The notes: a model not told the origin generated them from the letters alone. Shown: positions 51,708 through 61,200, numbered from the stretch's first letter. The stretch is 64,000 nt of DNA from JAJDOD01 sp050299835 (GCA_050299835.1 JBNKWP010000011.1:38640-102639), one strand, 5' to 3'. A program made the numbers and translations.

Positions 51708-52604
51708 ATGAAGATTGCAATACTCGGCGCTGGCGCCCTTGGATCTGTGATCGGAGCAGAGCTTCACACAGCCGGTCACGAGGTAGTCCTGCTCGACCTG
51801 AACGACGCACATCTGAAAGCGATCAACACCGATGGCCTGCGTGTCGATTGGGAAGACCGGACCGAGCATCTGGCGATCCCGGCCATGCGGCCCGGTCAGG
51901 CACCACAGGTGGATCTGGTGATCCTTCTGACCAAGACGATGCACACGCACGCGGCGCTGGACGGCATCGCGCCGCTCATCAACGGCGGGGCCTGTGTACT
52001 GACGCTGCAGAACGGGCTTGGCAATGTCGAGCGCGTGCGGGCGCGGGTGCCGGACGAACAGGTCCTTTACGGCTGCACCATGACGCCGGGCGACCTGCGC
52101 GGGCCCGGCCACGTGGTCAGCCAGGGCTTGGCCTACACCCCTTTCGACGCGCTTGTCCGCGGGGGGCCAGCCGCGCGGCTGGCAGGAGAGCTTGACGGCG
52201 ACCAGTTGACCTGGACCGACGCCGCCGCAGCGCAAGTTTGGCAGAAGGCCGCGTTCAACTGTGCAATGAACGCCACTGCCGTACTGGGCGCGGGCACGGT
52301 CGGCGCGATTGCCGAACATGTTGGCGCGGACCTCGCGCGGGACATTGCTGCGGAGGTGCTTGCCGTTGGCGCGGCCGAAGGCGTGACCGGCGATATTGAC
52401 GCGGTGGGCAAGCAGATCGCTTTCGCGTTGAGCGAACATAGCGCCCACAAGCCCTCGATGCTTCAGGACGTCGAGGCGGGCCACAGGACCGAGATCGAGG
52501 CACTGAACGGATATGTCGAACGCGAAGGGGAAAAGCGCGGCATTGATGTTCCGATGAACCGACTGCTCGCCGCTCTGGTGCGGATGCGCGAGAGCAAGAA
52601 CTGA
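51708..52604 (+). CDS. Ketopantoate reductase family protein (PanE/ApbA-like)
   Basis: A 298-residue 2-oxoacid reductase: Rossmann start AILGAGALGSVIGAELHTAG, Lys in LLTKTMHTHA and Asn in QNGLGN are in place. In a TRAP-ALDH operon it is more likely a catabolic dehydrogenase of a hydroxyacid than part of pantothenate synthesis. It follows dctM after 22 bases. Confidence 0.83.
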   Translation: MKIAILGAGALGSVIGAELHTAGHEVVLLDLNDAHLKAINTDGLRVDWEDRTEHLAIPAMRPGQAPQVDLVILLTKTMHTHAALDGIAPLINGGACVLTLQNGLGNVERVRARVPDEQVLYGCTMTPGDLRGPGHVVSQGLAYTPFDALVRGGPAARLAGELDGDQLTWTDAAAAQVWQKAAFNCAMNATAVLGAGTVGAIAEHVGADLARDIAAEVLAVGAAEGVTGDIDAVGKQIAFALSEHSAHKPSMLQDVEAGHRTEIEALNGYVEREGEKRGIDVPMNRLLAALVRMRESKN

Positions 52605-52668
52605 AGCAAGCGGTGCGTCAGGAAGGCGACACACCCGGACAGCAAGGCCATTCAAGGAGGAAATCAGG

Positions 52669-54114
52669 ATGACAGTTGCACTCATTGTAAACAACGCGGA
52701 CGCGGAGGCCTCCGACAAAGGCACCTTCGACCGAATCGACCCGGTCACCGGCAAGGTCGCGTCCACCGCCGCAGCAGCCAAGGCGGCCGATGCAGCGACC
52801 GTAGCTCAGGCGGCAGGCGCTGCATTCCCCGCATGGGCAACCATGGGTCCCGGAGAGCGTCGTGCGCTGCTGAACAAAGCGGCGGATATCATGGATTCCA
52901 AGTCCGATGATTTCATCGCGGCCATGATCACAGAGACCGGGGCGACCGGTCCCTGGGCGGGGTTCAATGTGATGCTTGCCGCGGGCGTGATCCGAGAAGC
53001 CGCCGCAATGACCACGCAAATCGGTGGCGAGGTCATCCCGGCGAACAAGCCCGGCACGCTGGCGATGGGTGTCGCCACGCCGAAAGGCGTCTGCCTTGGC
53101 ATTGCGCCGTGGAACGCGCCTGTGATCCTTGGAACCCGTGCTCTGGCGATGCCGCTCGCCTGCGGCAATACGGTGATCCTGAAAGGTTCCGAAGCCTGCC
53201 CCAAGACGCACCGCCTGATCGTGGATTGCTTTGTCGAGGCGGGCTTCCCCGAGGGGGTCGTCAACTATATCTCGAACGCCCCCGCCGACGCCGCCGAAGT
53301 GGTCAAGGCGCTGATCGAGGCACCCGAGGTGAAGCACGTGAACTTCACCGGCTCCTCTGCCGTCGGACGCATCATCGGGCGTCTGGCTGGCGAGAACCTC
53401 AAGCCGTCGCTCCTGGAACTGGGTGGTAAGGCACCGCTGGTGGTGTTGTCTGATGCCGACATCGACGGTGCGGTGAATGCTGCGATCTTCGGTGCCTTCA
53501 TGAACCAGGGCCAGATCTGCATGTCGACCGAACGCATTATCGTTGACGAAGAGATCGCCGATGTCTTCGCGCAGAAGCTGGCCGAACGTGCGTCGAAGCT
53601 GCCCTATGGCGATCCGCGCGGGCAGGTCGTGCTCGGCTCACTCGTGAACCCCGAGGCGGGTGACAAGATGGAGGCGCTGATTGCGGACGCCACGTCCAAG
53701 GGCGCGAAATGTATCGCAGGCGGCCAGCGCGAAGGCGCGATCCATTCCGCGACCTTGTTGGATGGCGTGACATCCGACATGCGCATCTACGGCGAGGAAA
53801 GCTTTGGTCCGGTCAAGTCGATCATCCGTGTCAAGGGCGACGACGAGGCGATCCGCGTGGCCAATGACACGGAATACGGCCTTTCAGCAGCGGTCTTTAG
53901 CCAGGACATCCAGCGCGCGCTATCTGCTGCCAAGAAAATCAAGAGCGGCATCTGCCATATCAACGGACCGACCGTTGCCGACGAGCCGCAGATGCCTTTC
54001 GGCGGCGTAAACGATTCCGGGTACGGCCGGTTCGGTGGCAAGGCCGCGATTGCCGAATTCACCGATCTGCGCTGGATCACCATTGAGGATCCGAACCAGC
54101 ACTACCCGTTCTAA
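52669..54114 (+). CDS. Aldehyde dehydrogenase (vanillin/salicylaldehyde dehydrogenase-like)
   Basis: A 481-residue ALDH with GIAPWNAPVILG, general base Glu in LELGGKAPLV, and nucleophile Cys in NQGQICMSTERI. The MSTER and GGVNDSGYGRFGG pattern is that of aromatic aldehyde dehydrogenases. AGGAGG precedes the start. It ends the TRAP operon; a terminator follows at 54131. An aromatic aldehyde as substrate is inferred from family and neighbours. Confidence 0.87.
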   Translation: MTVALIVNNADAEASDKGTFDRIDPVTGKVASTAAAAKAADAATVAQAAGAAFPAWATMGPGERRALLNKAADIMDSKSDDFIAAMITETGATGPWAGFNVMLAAGVIREAAAMTTQIGGEVIPANKPGTLAMGVATPKGVCLGIAPWNAPVILGTRALAMPLACGNTVILKGSEACPKTHRLIVDCFVEAGFPEGVVNYISNAPADAAEVVKALIEAPEVKHVNFTGSSAVGRIIGRLAGENLKPSLLELGGKAPLVVLSDADIDGAVNAAIFGAFMNQGQICMSTERIIVDEEIADVFAQKLAERASKLPYGDPRGQVVLGSLVNPEAGDKMEALIADATSKGAKCIAGGQREGAIHSATLLDGVTSDMRIYGEESFGPVKSIIRVKGDDEAIRVANDTEYGLSAAVFSQDIQRALSAAKKIKSGICHINGPTVADEPQMPFGGVNDSGYGRFGGKAAIAEFTDLRWITIEDPNQHYPF

Positions 54115-54130
54115 GATGGCATGAGACCGG

Positions 54131-54163
54131 AGCCAGCGCACCGATCCGGCGCGCTGGCTTTTT
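54131..54163 (+). terminator. Intrinsic terminator after the aldehyde dehydrogenase gene
   Basis: AGCCAGCGC (54131-54139) pairs exactly with GCGCTGGCT (54151-54159) and is followed by TTTTT. It lies 16 bases after the stop codon and closes the dctPQM-panE-aldh operon. Confidence 0.85.
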
Positions 54164-54287
54164 CGGCCCGTCGCAGGACTGCTTCGATCCGGACCGACCA
54201 GCCACCGCGCCCGGCGGTCGATCCTCAGCACAAGGCCAATAGACAGCAAGTTGGAGGTTCGCTCCTCGATCGAATTGAGATCTGACA
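54164..54287. other. Non-coding sequence before the Fic remnant
   Basis: No gene seen. With the terminator and the Fic remnant it makes up the 520-base gap between the aldehyde dehydrogenase and galB-like genes. Confidence 0.4.
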
Positions 54288-54485
54288 TGTCATGATAGGT
54301 TCCGCGGCCGGGTCGAAGCCATTGTCGAAATGCCGGACCGCACCATTGATCAGTTGTTCCGCTTCCTGAAGCAGAACGATGGCATTCTTTCGCGTCGTGC
54401 AAGGATCAATGAATTCGCTGCATTGACCGATGGTGAAACGGCGCAGATCGAACGCGCACATGCTGAAACAATGAACCAGTCCAAG
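54288..54485 (+). pseudogene. Fic family C-terminal fragment
   Basis: The frame reads RFRGRVEAIVEMPDRTIDQL, then FRFLKQNDGILSRRARINEF and AALTDGETAQIERAHAE. This is the pattern of the C-terminal winged-helix part of Fic proteins (LLFRFLRQNGGxLSxRARxxEFAALTDEE). The AMP-transferase core is absent and the frame drifts after 54485, so this is a relic. Confidence 0.5.
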
Positions 54486-54633
54486 CGTCCTTCAATGTGG
54501 TTATCAGGTACAACGATCAAGAGGTCTCCAAACCATAAGCGGCTGGACGTAAGGCGATGTTAAGTATTTCTTTGCCCTTGGAGAGGCTGGTCACCTGGCG
54601 TAGTGGCCAAGTTCGAGCGGGAGGATTGGTCTA

Positions 54634-55365
54634 ATGGCTGAAAGAAGCACTGCACTCGTGATCTCGGCCCATGCCGCTGATTTCGTCTGGCGCTGCGGAG
54701 GCGCGATCGCATTACATGCCGAAAAAGGTTACGAAATAACCGTCGCCTGTCTGAGTTTCGGTGAGCGTGGTGAAAGCGCGCGGCTTTGGAAAGAGGGCAA
54801 GTCTCTTGACGAGGTGAAAGCGATCCGGCGATCCGAAGCGGAGGCCGCCGCAGAGGTGTTGGGCGTGGCCCGGCTCGAATGTTTCGATCTGGGCGATTAC
54901 CCACTTCACCTTGAGAAAGAGGACAAGTTCCGTCTCGTCGATTTGATCCGAGACGTGCAGCCTTCATTCATGATGAGCCACAGCCAATATGACCCTTACA
55001 ACACCGACCACATGTACATGACCCAGGTCGCGCTTGAGGCTCGGATGATTGCTCAGGCTTGGGGACACAATCCGGGCGAAAAGGTTTTGGGGGCGCCGCA
55101 GCTTTATCTGTTCGAACCCCACCAGACCGAACAAATGGGCTGGAAGCCGGACGTGTTCCTCGACATCACGCCGGTCTGGCAAAAGAAACGCGCGGCGATG
55201 GAAGAGATGCAAGGCCAGTTGCATCTCTGGGAGTATTACACGCGTGTCGCGCAGCAGCGAGCGAACCATTTCAAGCGGAACTCAGGCGGAATGTCAGGCG
55301 GGCGCGACTGCCAGTACGCGGAAGGGTTCCAGTCGGTATTCCCTCGTACCGTGGATGAACTCTGA
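54634..55365 (+). CDS. galB: PIG-L family protein, 4-oxalomesaconate hydratase (GalB)-like
   Basis: A 243-residue PIG-L/LmbE-fold protein. The canonical AHPDDE metal motif is replaced by SAHAADFVWRCGG, which is the GalB form; later RRSEAEAAAEVLGV and the His pair around YDPYNTDH complete the site. GalB hydrates 4-oxalomesaconate to 4-carboxy-4-hydroxy-2-oxoadipate in gallate degradation. GGGAGGA precedes the start. The next gene, a PrpF-type protein like GalD, supports the assignment strongly. Confidence 0.75.
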   Translation: MAERSTALVISAHAADFVWRCGGAIALHAEKGYEITVACLSFGERGESARLWKEGKSLDEVKAIRRSEAEAAAEVLGVARLECFDLGDYPLHLEKEDKFRLVDLIRDVQPSFMMSHSQYDPYNTDHMYMTQVALEARMIAQAWGHNPGEKVLGAPQLYLFEPHQTEQMGWKPDVFLDITPVWQKKRAAMEEMQGQLHLWEYYTRVAQQRANHFKRNSGGMSGGRDCQYAEGFQSVFPRTVDEL

Positions 55366-55474
55366 TGATCGCCTCGGTGCTACTCTGTTGCGCTGAACCG
55401 CCTGACTGTGGTGGCTGTGTCCATTTCGACGGATACAGGCATGGTAAGCGGCAAGCACCGGAAGGGTAGTGGTC

Positions 55475-56530
55475 ATGCATGGAATAAGATGCATGTGGAT
55501 GCGGGGCGGGACGTCAAAAGGCGGCTATTTCCTGGCCGACGATCTTCCACCCGATCCGGCTGAGCGTGACAAGATTTTGCTTGGTGTCATGGGCTCGCCG
55601 GATCCTCGCCAGATCGACGGGATGGGGGGTGCCGATCCGCTGACGTCGAAGGTTGCTGTCGTGAAACGCTCAAGCCGTCCTGGGGCGGACGTGGACTATC
55701 TATTCCTGCAGGTCTTCGTTGACAGCGCCATCGTGTCCGATGCCCAGAATTGCGGCAACATTCTCGCTGGCGTTGGTCCCTTCGCCATCGAACGCGGCCT
55801 GGTCAGAGTAGAGGGCGATGAAACGCCCGTGACGATTTTCATGGAAAACACTGGTCAGGTCGCAGTGGCGCGCGTCGGTACCGTTAGCGGCAAGGTCGTT
55901 TATTCCGGTGACGCACGGATCGACGGCGTTCCGGGCCGCGCGGCGCCCATCCCGATCGATTTCCGCGATACCGCAGGATCGACCTGTGGCGCGCTTTTCC
56001 CAACAGGCAACACATCCGATATCATCGACCGCACCACAGTAACGATGATCGACAACGGCATGCCGTGCGTGGTGTTGAACGCCTCGGATGTGGGGATAAC
56101 CGGCACCGAGACACCGGCAGACCTGGAAGCCGACGAGACCCTTCGCGCACGGCTGGAGGCCATTCGTCTGAAAGCGGGGCCGTTGATGAATCTGGGCGAT
56201 GTCAGAGAAAACTCGGTGCCCAAGATGACGATGGTCAGCCCGGCCAATGCGGGTGGCGCGATTTCGACACGAACATTCATTCCCCACCGTTGTCACAAGT
56301 CAATCGGTGTACTTGGGGCCGTCAGTGTGGCGACGGCCTGTTTGACACCGGGTGCAGTGGGGCACGACATGGCCCGAATCCCCGAAGGCAATCGAAAGAC
56401 CCTCTCCATCGAGCATCCGACTGGCGAGATGAGCGTGGTCGGACATATTGAGGACGGCAAGCTGGTGCGAACCGAGGTGCTGAGGACGGCGCGGAAACTG
56501 ATGGATGGCGTGGTGTTTCCCGGCTCCTGA
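55475..56530 (+). CDS. galD: PrpF family protein, 4-oxalomesaconate tautomerase (GalD)-like
   Basis: A 351-residue PrpF-fold isomerase (diaminopimelate-epimerase-like two-domain fold). MHGIRCMWMRGGTSKGGYF has the first active-site region; NCGNILAGVGPFAIERGLV has the second, with its Cys. GGAAGGG 8 bases before ATG 55475 decides the start. GalD interconverts keto and enol forms of 4-oxalomesaconate. It follows galB after about 110 bases. PrpF aconitate isomerases are the alternative. Confidence 0.77.
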   Translation: MHGIRCMWMRGGTSKGGYFLADDLPPDPAERDKILLGVMGSPDPRQIDGMGGADPLTSKVAVVKRSSRPGADVDYLFLQVFVDSAIVSDAQNCGNILAGVGPFAIERGLVRVEGDETPVTIFMENTGQVAVARVGTVSGKVVYSGDARIDGVPGRAAPIPIDFRDTAGSTCGALFPTGNTSDIIDRTTVTMIDNGMPCVVLNASDVGITGTETPADLEADETLRARLEAIRLKAGPLMNLGDVRENSVPKMTMVSPANAGGAISTRTFIPHRCHKSIGVLGAVSVATACLTPGAVGHDMARIPEGNRKTLSIEHPTGEMSVVGHIEDGKLVRTEVLRTARKLMDGVVFPGS

Positions 56531-57192
56531 CCAGCTGCAGATCGGTTCGGATTTCCGTCGGTCAAACCACGGGTGACCCGATGGTTTCACGATAGAGCCG
56601 TCCATATCTTCCAACGGTGATGTCTTCATCCCACATGCGCGGGATGATCCTTGAGTAGCGCCGGGTTGTGATGATGCGAACGTGGAATACATAGCCAAAG
56701 CTGCGCATCAATGACGGTTAACCATTTGTCAGTGGTGATCCGTCAAAATTGTCGGATGCGAAACGCATCGATCATTCCCACGGCGCACCCTGTCGCCCCC
56801 CGACAGCCGTTCGATCCGAAAAGAATTTCGCGGTACCCCATTGATCTTAATGAGACCTTTGCAATGTCCCAATGCGGCCAGAATGCTCCCTGACATCCTG
56901 CAAAATTCTTGGAAGCTCCACGGCTCTTGCGACAGCCCGGCGTCCAGGAAGCAGTTAAATATTGATCAGGCTGAGTAGTACGATGCGAACAGTGAACAAG
57001 ACGCGCCTTGGCGAGCCCGCAGCATTCAGTGTAATCGCACCATCCGGAGCCGACGATCTGAGAGCGCGGAAGGTGCACAGTGGACTGGCGCGACTAGGTC
57101 TGAAGTCGGGAAACAGTGATCGCCAGGCGTTCGATGCGGTTTGCACGACCGAAACGATCAACAGAAATCTTGCGCAGCGCATTGTCCTGAGA
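56531..57192. other. Long gap before the OmpA/autotransporter gene
   Basis: About 660 bases with only one weak candidate gene (56562-56708, minus). A plus frame at 56962 runs into the downstream gene without a signal peptide or ribosome-binding site. The rest appears non-coding. Confidence 0.4.
56562..56708 (-). CDS. Unassigned 48-codon ORF
   Basis: A closed frame with stop codons on both sides, reading MRSFGYVFHVRIITTRRYSR, then IIPRMWDEDITVGRYGRLYR and ETIGSPVV. The composition looks protein-like (balanced, aromatic-rich) but I know no homologue and see no clear ribosome-binding site. It may be a remnant of a larger gene. Confidence 0.25.
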   Translation of the reverse strand: MRSFGYVFHVRIITTRRYSRIIPRMWDEDITVGRYGRLYRETIGSPVV

Positions 57193-60027
57193 ATGCAGCG
57201 GCTCACACTGTTTGTTCTGCTGGGATTTGCTCTGGTCCTTTCTCAGCCCGTCTTGGCCCAGTCAAGCTTCTGCGCTTCGCAGGGCGGGACGCTTGGGCCG
57301 AACCTTTTTCTTAATGACGGCAATTTCGGCACGGGTTCAAGCACCCCCGGGACAACGGGCAGCGCGCTTCCCGCAGGTCACACAACATATAGCTTCGCGC
57401 CCTACAATGTTTCCTCGCCGAATGACGGTTCCTACAGCATCGTGAACCGCCTCAACCTGGCGACCTTCGATTATTGGTTCGACGATGTCGTCGGCCACAC
57501 CACAGGGGCGACCGAAGACCAGATGATGGTCATCAACGCCGACTTCACTCCCGGCATTTTCTACGAGGAAACCGTAACGGTTACACCGAACAGTGACTAC
57601 CAGTTCTCTGCGCATTTCCTGAACCTCCCCGATCCGAGCCGGACCGGCTGGTCGTCCTATCCTTCCACGCCCGGTGTGCCGAACGACCCCACACAGCCCG
57701 GTGGCAACGTCGAACCGAACATCAGCTTCTACGTACAGCGGGCGGGCGTCGATGCATCACCGGTGCTCATTCTGACGACCGGCGACCTGGCGTTCTTCTC
57801 GTCACCGACCTGGCAGGAATACGGCACGGTATTCAATTCAGGCGCGTCGACCGGCGTCACTGTCTATTACCAGAACAACGCACCGGGCGGGGTCGGCAAT
57901 GACTTTGCCATGGATGACGTCTTCCTGGCGGGATGTGAATTGCCAGAGGTTGTCTCCAGCGATGACAGTGGCAATGTCCTGTCCGGCATTGCGGCGACTG
58001 CAGTGGCAGATGTCACCGACAATGATACGATCGATGGCGGGGCCATCGACCTCGACCCCACAACAGGCAACGCAACCATCTCCGAATTGGGCAGCTGGCC
58101 AACAGGTTACAGCCTCGACACTGCAACAGGTGCGGTTATTTATGACGGCACGCCGATGGCGGTTGGCAATTACACGATGGACTATCAGCTCTGCCATCAC
58201 GGTTCATCCACCAATTGCGACAGCGCGACGGTGGCGGTGACGGTGGCGGTGCCGGAGATCGTGGCCAATGCCGACGATTACAGCGGCACCCCGGCGGACG
58301 GGTTGGCCGGGGACAGCCTGGGCTCGGTACTGGCCAATGACACGCTGAACGGCGCGGCGGTGGCCACTGACGGCGCGCAGACCACGCTGACGATCACCGA
58401 CGCTGACGGCATCACCGGGCTGACGCTGGACGATGACGGCACGCTCAACATTCCGTCGGGCACGGCTGCGGGGAGCCATACGGTGACCTACCAGCTCTGT
58501 GACGAGCTGAACCCCACAAATTGCGACAGCGCGACGGTGAGCATTCAGATCGACAATACTTCTCTGCTGGCGTTGATCGAAAGCGAACTGACCTCGCTTC
58601 TGCGGGATGACCTTGCGGTTACACTGACGGCGCAAAGTGGACGGATGAACGACTATGCGAGCGGTGCGCTGGAGCGCCTGAAATCGCGGGATGGTCAGCA
58701 ATGCGCGGCAGCAGCAACGCTGGTGGCGCGGGACATCAACTTTGATACGGACAAGGCAATCATCAAGCCCGGAAGCAACCGCATTCTGGACGAGATCGCC
58801 TCCATACTGTCCAGTTGCTCAGGCAGCCGTTTCGAGATCGGCGGCCACACCGATGCCCGTGGCTCGGACGCTTACAATATCGATCTGAGCCAGAGGCGTG
58901 TGGATGCGGTGCTGCGTGCTTTGGCGACCCGTGGCGTGGATACTACCGGTTTTGTCACAAGGGGTTACGGTGAACGGCGTCCGGTGGCGACCAATGCCAC
59001 GGCGGAAGGTATGGCGAAGAACCGGCGAGTGACTTTCACGCTGATCGAGGATGCAGAACGCCTTGCTGGCCCCTGTAGCTCGGGCGACGGCCCTCGGCAG
59101 AATTTCGATCTCTCGGCCAACGATGCGGGCGTGACAATCGAAGGTGACCTGCTGCACGAAAGCTACGACTGCGTCAACGACCGCTGGTCGATCGTGGAAG
59201 GTGCGTTGCGCTATATCGAAACCGACAATGGCATCGCGCAGGGGTCGTTCAACCTGTCCTATCGCAAAGAAGGTTTTGTCACCGCTGACACCGTGCGCGG
59301 TTATTTCCTGGGCATCTATGCCAGCCAAAGCGATGTGGACAGTTCGGCCACTGGCACCATTGATGGGATGGGCGTCAATGCCGGGCTCTATGGGGCGCAA
59401 CGCCTCAATAGCGGTCTGTTCCTCGATTACTATCTGGGCGCAGCCGCAGGTCTGCACCGTTTCGATCTGGATTTCGAGGATTCGCTCGGAACGATCGCGG
59501 CATCGGGCGATTATCTCTACCTCGCGGGCTTTGGCGGCGCGGCCATCTCGGGGGAGTTGACCTTCGGTGACTACACGCTATCCCCGCGCGCCGGCTTTGA
59601 TGTGGCCTACTCGCCAGGTGGTGACGTCGATGTCGAAACCGCGCTTCTGGGGGTCACCCAATCGGGCACGCTTGAGTTGGAGGAGATGAGCGGCGGTGCG
59701 ATCTTTGCCGAATTGCGGACAGAAAGGACCTTCGATGCGGGCAGTGGCCTGATCGCCCTGACGCCGCGCGTGGCCTGCTACCAGTCGCTTGGCAGCCGTG
59801 ACGGCGATTGCGGCGTCGGTGCGACGCTCGAGATCGCGTCTATCGATGCGGCGGATGACCTCTCTTACGCAATCGAGATCGGCGGCGAACGTGGCGCCAG
59901 CTTCACCAGCGGCACGATCCGCGCGCAGGTTTCCCGCCGGATCGGCCTTGGCCGCTTCAGAGCCCAAAGCGAGGTCAGCATGAACAGCGGGCCAAGGTTT
60001 GGCGGTAGCTTCGAAATGAGGTTCTAG
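57193..60027 (+). CDS. Outer-membrane protein with Ig-like repeats, OmpA-like domain and autotransporter-like barrel
   Basis: A 944-residue exported protein. ATG 57193 is chosen because a signal peptide follows at once (MQRLTLFVLLGFALVLSQPV, cut after ALA-type VLA at 22). Order: an N-terminal carbohydrate- or surface-binding-like domain (24-250, with two Cys), two Ig/cadherin-like repeats (252-350, 353-453) each ending in TNCDSATV, a helical linker, an OmpA peptidoglycan-binding domain (510-620, NFDTDKAIIKPGSNRILDEI and FEIGGHTDARGS), and a C-terminal ~240-residue beta-barrel rich in alternating strands, ending in Phe. OmpA-like domains normally follow a barrel; here the barrel is last, as in autotransporters. 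Probably a surface adhesin or stalk anchored at both peptidoglycan and outer membrane. Confidence 0.8.
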   Translation: MQRLTLFVLLGFALVLSQPVLAQSSFCASQGGTLGPNLFLNDGNFGTGSSTPGTTGSALPAGHTTYSFAPYNVSSPNDGSYSIVNRLNLATFDYWFDDVVGHTTGATEDQMMVINADFTPGIFYEETVTVTPNSDYQFSAHFLNLPDPSRTGWSSYPSTPGVPNDPTQPGGNVEPNISFYVQRAGVDASPVLILTTGDLAFFSSPTWQEYGTVFNSGASTGVTVYYQNNAPGGVGNDFAMDDVFLAGCELPEVVSSDDSGNVLSGIAATAVADVTDNDTIDGGAIDLDPTTGNATISELGSWPTGYSLDTATGAVIYDGTPMAVGNYTMDYQLCHHGSSTNCDSATVAVTVAVPEIVANADDYSGTPADGLAGDSLGSVLANDTLNGAAVATDGAQTTLTITDADGITGLTLDDDGTLNIPSGTAAGSHTVTYQLCDELNPTNCDSATVSIQIDNTSLLALIESELTSLLRDDLAVTLTAQSGRMNDYASGALERLKSRDGQQCAAAATLVARDINFDTDKAIIKPGSNRILDEIASILSSCSGSRFEIGGHTDARGSDAYNIDLSQRRVDAVLRALATRGVDTTGFVTRGYGERRPVATNATAEGMAKNRRVTFTLIEDAERLAGPCSSGDGPRQNFDLSANDAGVTIEGDLLHESYDCVNDRWSIVEGALRYIETDNGIAQGSFNLSYRKEGFVTADTVRGYFLGIYASQSDVDSSATGTIDGMGVNAGLYGAQRLNSGLFLDYYLGAAAGLHRFDLDFEDSLGTIAASGDYLYLAGFGGAAISGELTFGDYTLSPRAGFDVAYSPGGDVDVETALLGVTQSGTLELEEMSGGAIFAELRTERTFDAGSGLIALTPRVACYQSLGSRDGDCGVGATLEIASIDAADDLSYAIEIGGERGASFTSGTIRAQVSRRIGLGRFRAQSEVSMNSGPRFGGSFEMRF
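58210..58550 (+). repeat. Repeated TNCDSATV coding blocks in the Ig-like domains
   Basis: AATTGCGACAGCGCGACGGTG occurs near 58214 and again near 58517, at the ends of two Ig/cadherin-like domains. The repeat is nearly identical at the DNA level, so the domains can expand or contract by recombination. Confidence 0.55.
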
Positions 60028-60336
60028 GCTCAGGTCTCTTGCCATTAAATGACGGTTGTGGTGAGGGCGATGGCTGACAGGACGACCTTCTGGCCTCTGG
60101 GCCAATTCGGTCTGTCCGGGGTTCATCGATGCCCCATCAACGATCCCGCTATCCGGGACATGGGTGCAATCCATGTCCGTAGTCTGGGGCGTGTGCAACT
60201 GACCGAGACCTTAGACCAAAACATCATGATCGGTGCGAGGTCGGGGTGTCCTTGCATGGCAACCTGAAATCGACGGGCAGCTCCACTTCACAGGCCGTGG
60301 AATGCAAAACGACAATGCCGGTCGGTCACTCTCTGT
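60028..60336. other. Gap between the outer-membrane gene and rpiR
   Basis: About 310 bases of convergent gap. It holds the hairpin at 60156-60178 and otherwise nothing I can support; the open frames here show no family pattern. Confidence 0.4.
60156..60178. terminator. Hairpin downstream of the outer-membrane protein gene
   Basis: GGACATGG and CCATGTCC are exact complements around a 7-base loop. No T tract is present on either strand. It could be a weak terminator of the OmpA/autotransporter transcript, 130 bases after its stop. Confidence 0.35.
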
Positions 60337-61170
60337 TCAGGACCGCGTGATGGCGGTGACCAGCGTCTGCACAAGGGCGATGGCGCCCGAGATGGGCTGC
60401 AGGCGGCTCGCGGCATCGGTTTCCAGCAGCAGCACCGCTTCGGCATGGCGCGCCAAAGGACTGTCCGCGCTGTTGGTCAGCGCCACGATCCGACGGCCGG
60501 AGACATAGGCGTCCATCACGGTATCCACCACCGGTTTCGAATAGGGCGGGAAGGCGATGGCGAAAAGGACGTCCTCACCCGTCATCGTAGCGATCTGCGG
60601 CCCCGCCATACCCCCCGCGAAGTCCAGCAACGAACAGGCCCGCTCGCCACGGATCAGCCCGTAGTGGAAATAGTCGGCAATCGGGCGCGAGCGCCTAAGG
60701 CCAGCGATATAGATATGTTGAGCCGGGCGCATAATTGAGATGGCGTTGCCAAGCGCTTCGACATGCCGGTTGGCATCAAGACGGTCCAGGGCCTCGCGGT
60801 TGGATGCGACGATGGCGTCGAATGTTTCGCGCAGGTCTTGCGGATGCGAGGACTCGTCCCGCGCCAGAACCTGATCTCGAACCGTGGCCTGCCCCTCGAT
60901 CAGGCGCTGTCGGAAGACTTTCTGCAGATCGGAAAATCCACCGTAGCCGAACTCTTTGGCGAAGCGGATCAGCGTCGACGGCTGGATGCTTAGCTGCTCC
61001 GCAATGACGGGCGTGGTGTTCAATGCAAAGCCGTTCGGTTCTTCGAGCGAGGCCCGGGCGATACGTTGCAAATGTGGGCTGAGATTGGGGAATCGGTCGC
61101 GGATGCTCTGCCGCAATGCGTCGAACGTCTTTGGTGGAACGGCTTGGTCGGCTGATTTTCCGGCTTTCAT
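60337..61170 (-). CDS. RpiR family transcriptional regulator
   Basis: A 277-residue RpiR protein: N-terminal helix-turn-helix (RASLEEPNGFALNTTPVIAE, then LSIQPSTLIRFAKEFGYGGF) and a C-terminal sugar-isomerase (SIS) domain (GLRRSRPIADYFHYGL, VVALTNSADSPLAR). ATG 61170 has AGGG upstream. It is divergent from the livK-type gene across a gap with strong repeats. SIS domains bind phosphosugars, but RpiR proteins also regulate amino-acid and polyol genes. Confidence 0.87.
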   Translation of the reverse strand: MKAGKSADQAVPPKTFDALRQSIRDRFPNLSPHLQRIARASLEEPNGFALNTTPVIAEQLSIQPSTLIRFAKEFGYGGFSDLQKVFRQRLIEGQATVRDQVLARDESSHPQDLRETFDAIVASNREALDRLDANRHVEALGNAISIMRPAQHIYIAGLRRSRPIADYFHYGLIRGERACSLLDFAGGMAGPQIATMTGEDVLFAIAFPPYSKPVVDTVMDAYVSGRRIVALTNSADSPLARHAEAVLLLETDAASRLQPISGAIALVQTLVTAITRS

Positions 61171-61200
61171 ACCAACCCTGTAGCACGGGGTCAGCGAATT

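Noticed and set aside
56743..57078. 111-codon minus-strand frame resembling a transposase tail
   Set aside because: I could not match it to any IS family pattern and it has no terminal repeats near it.
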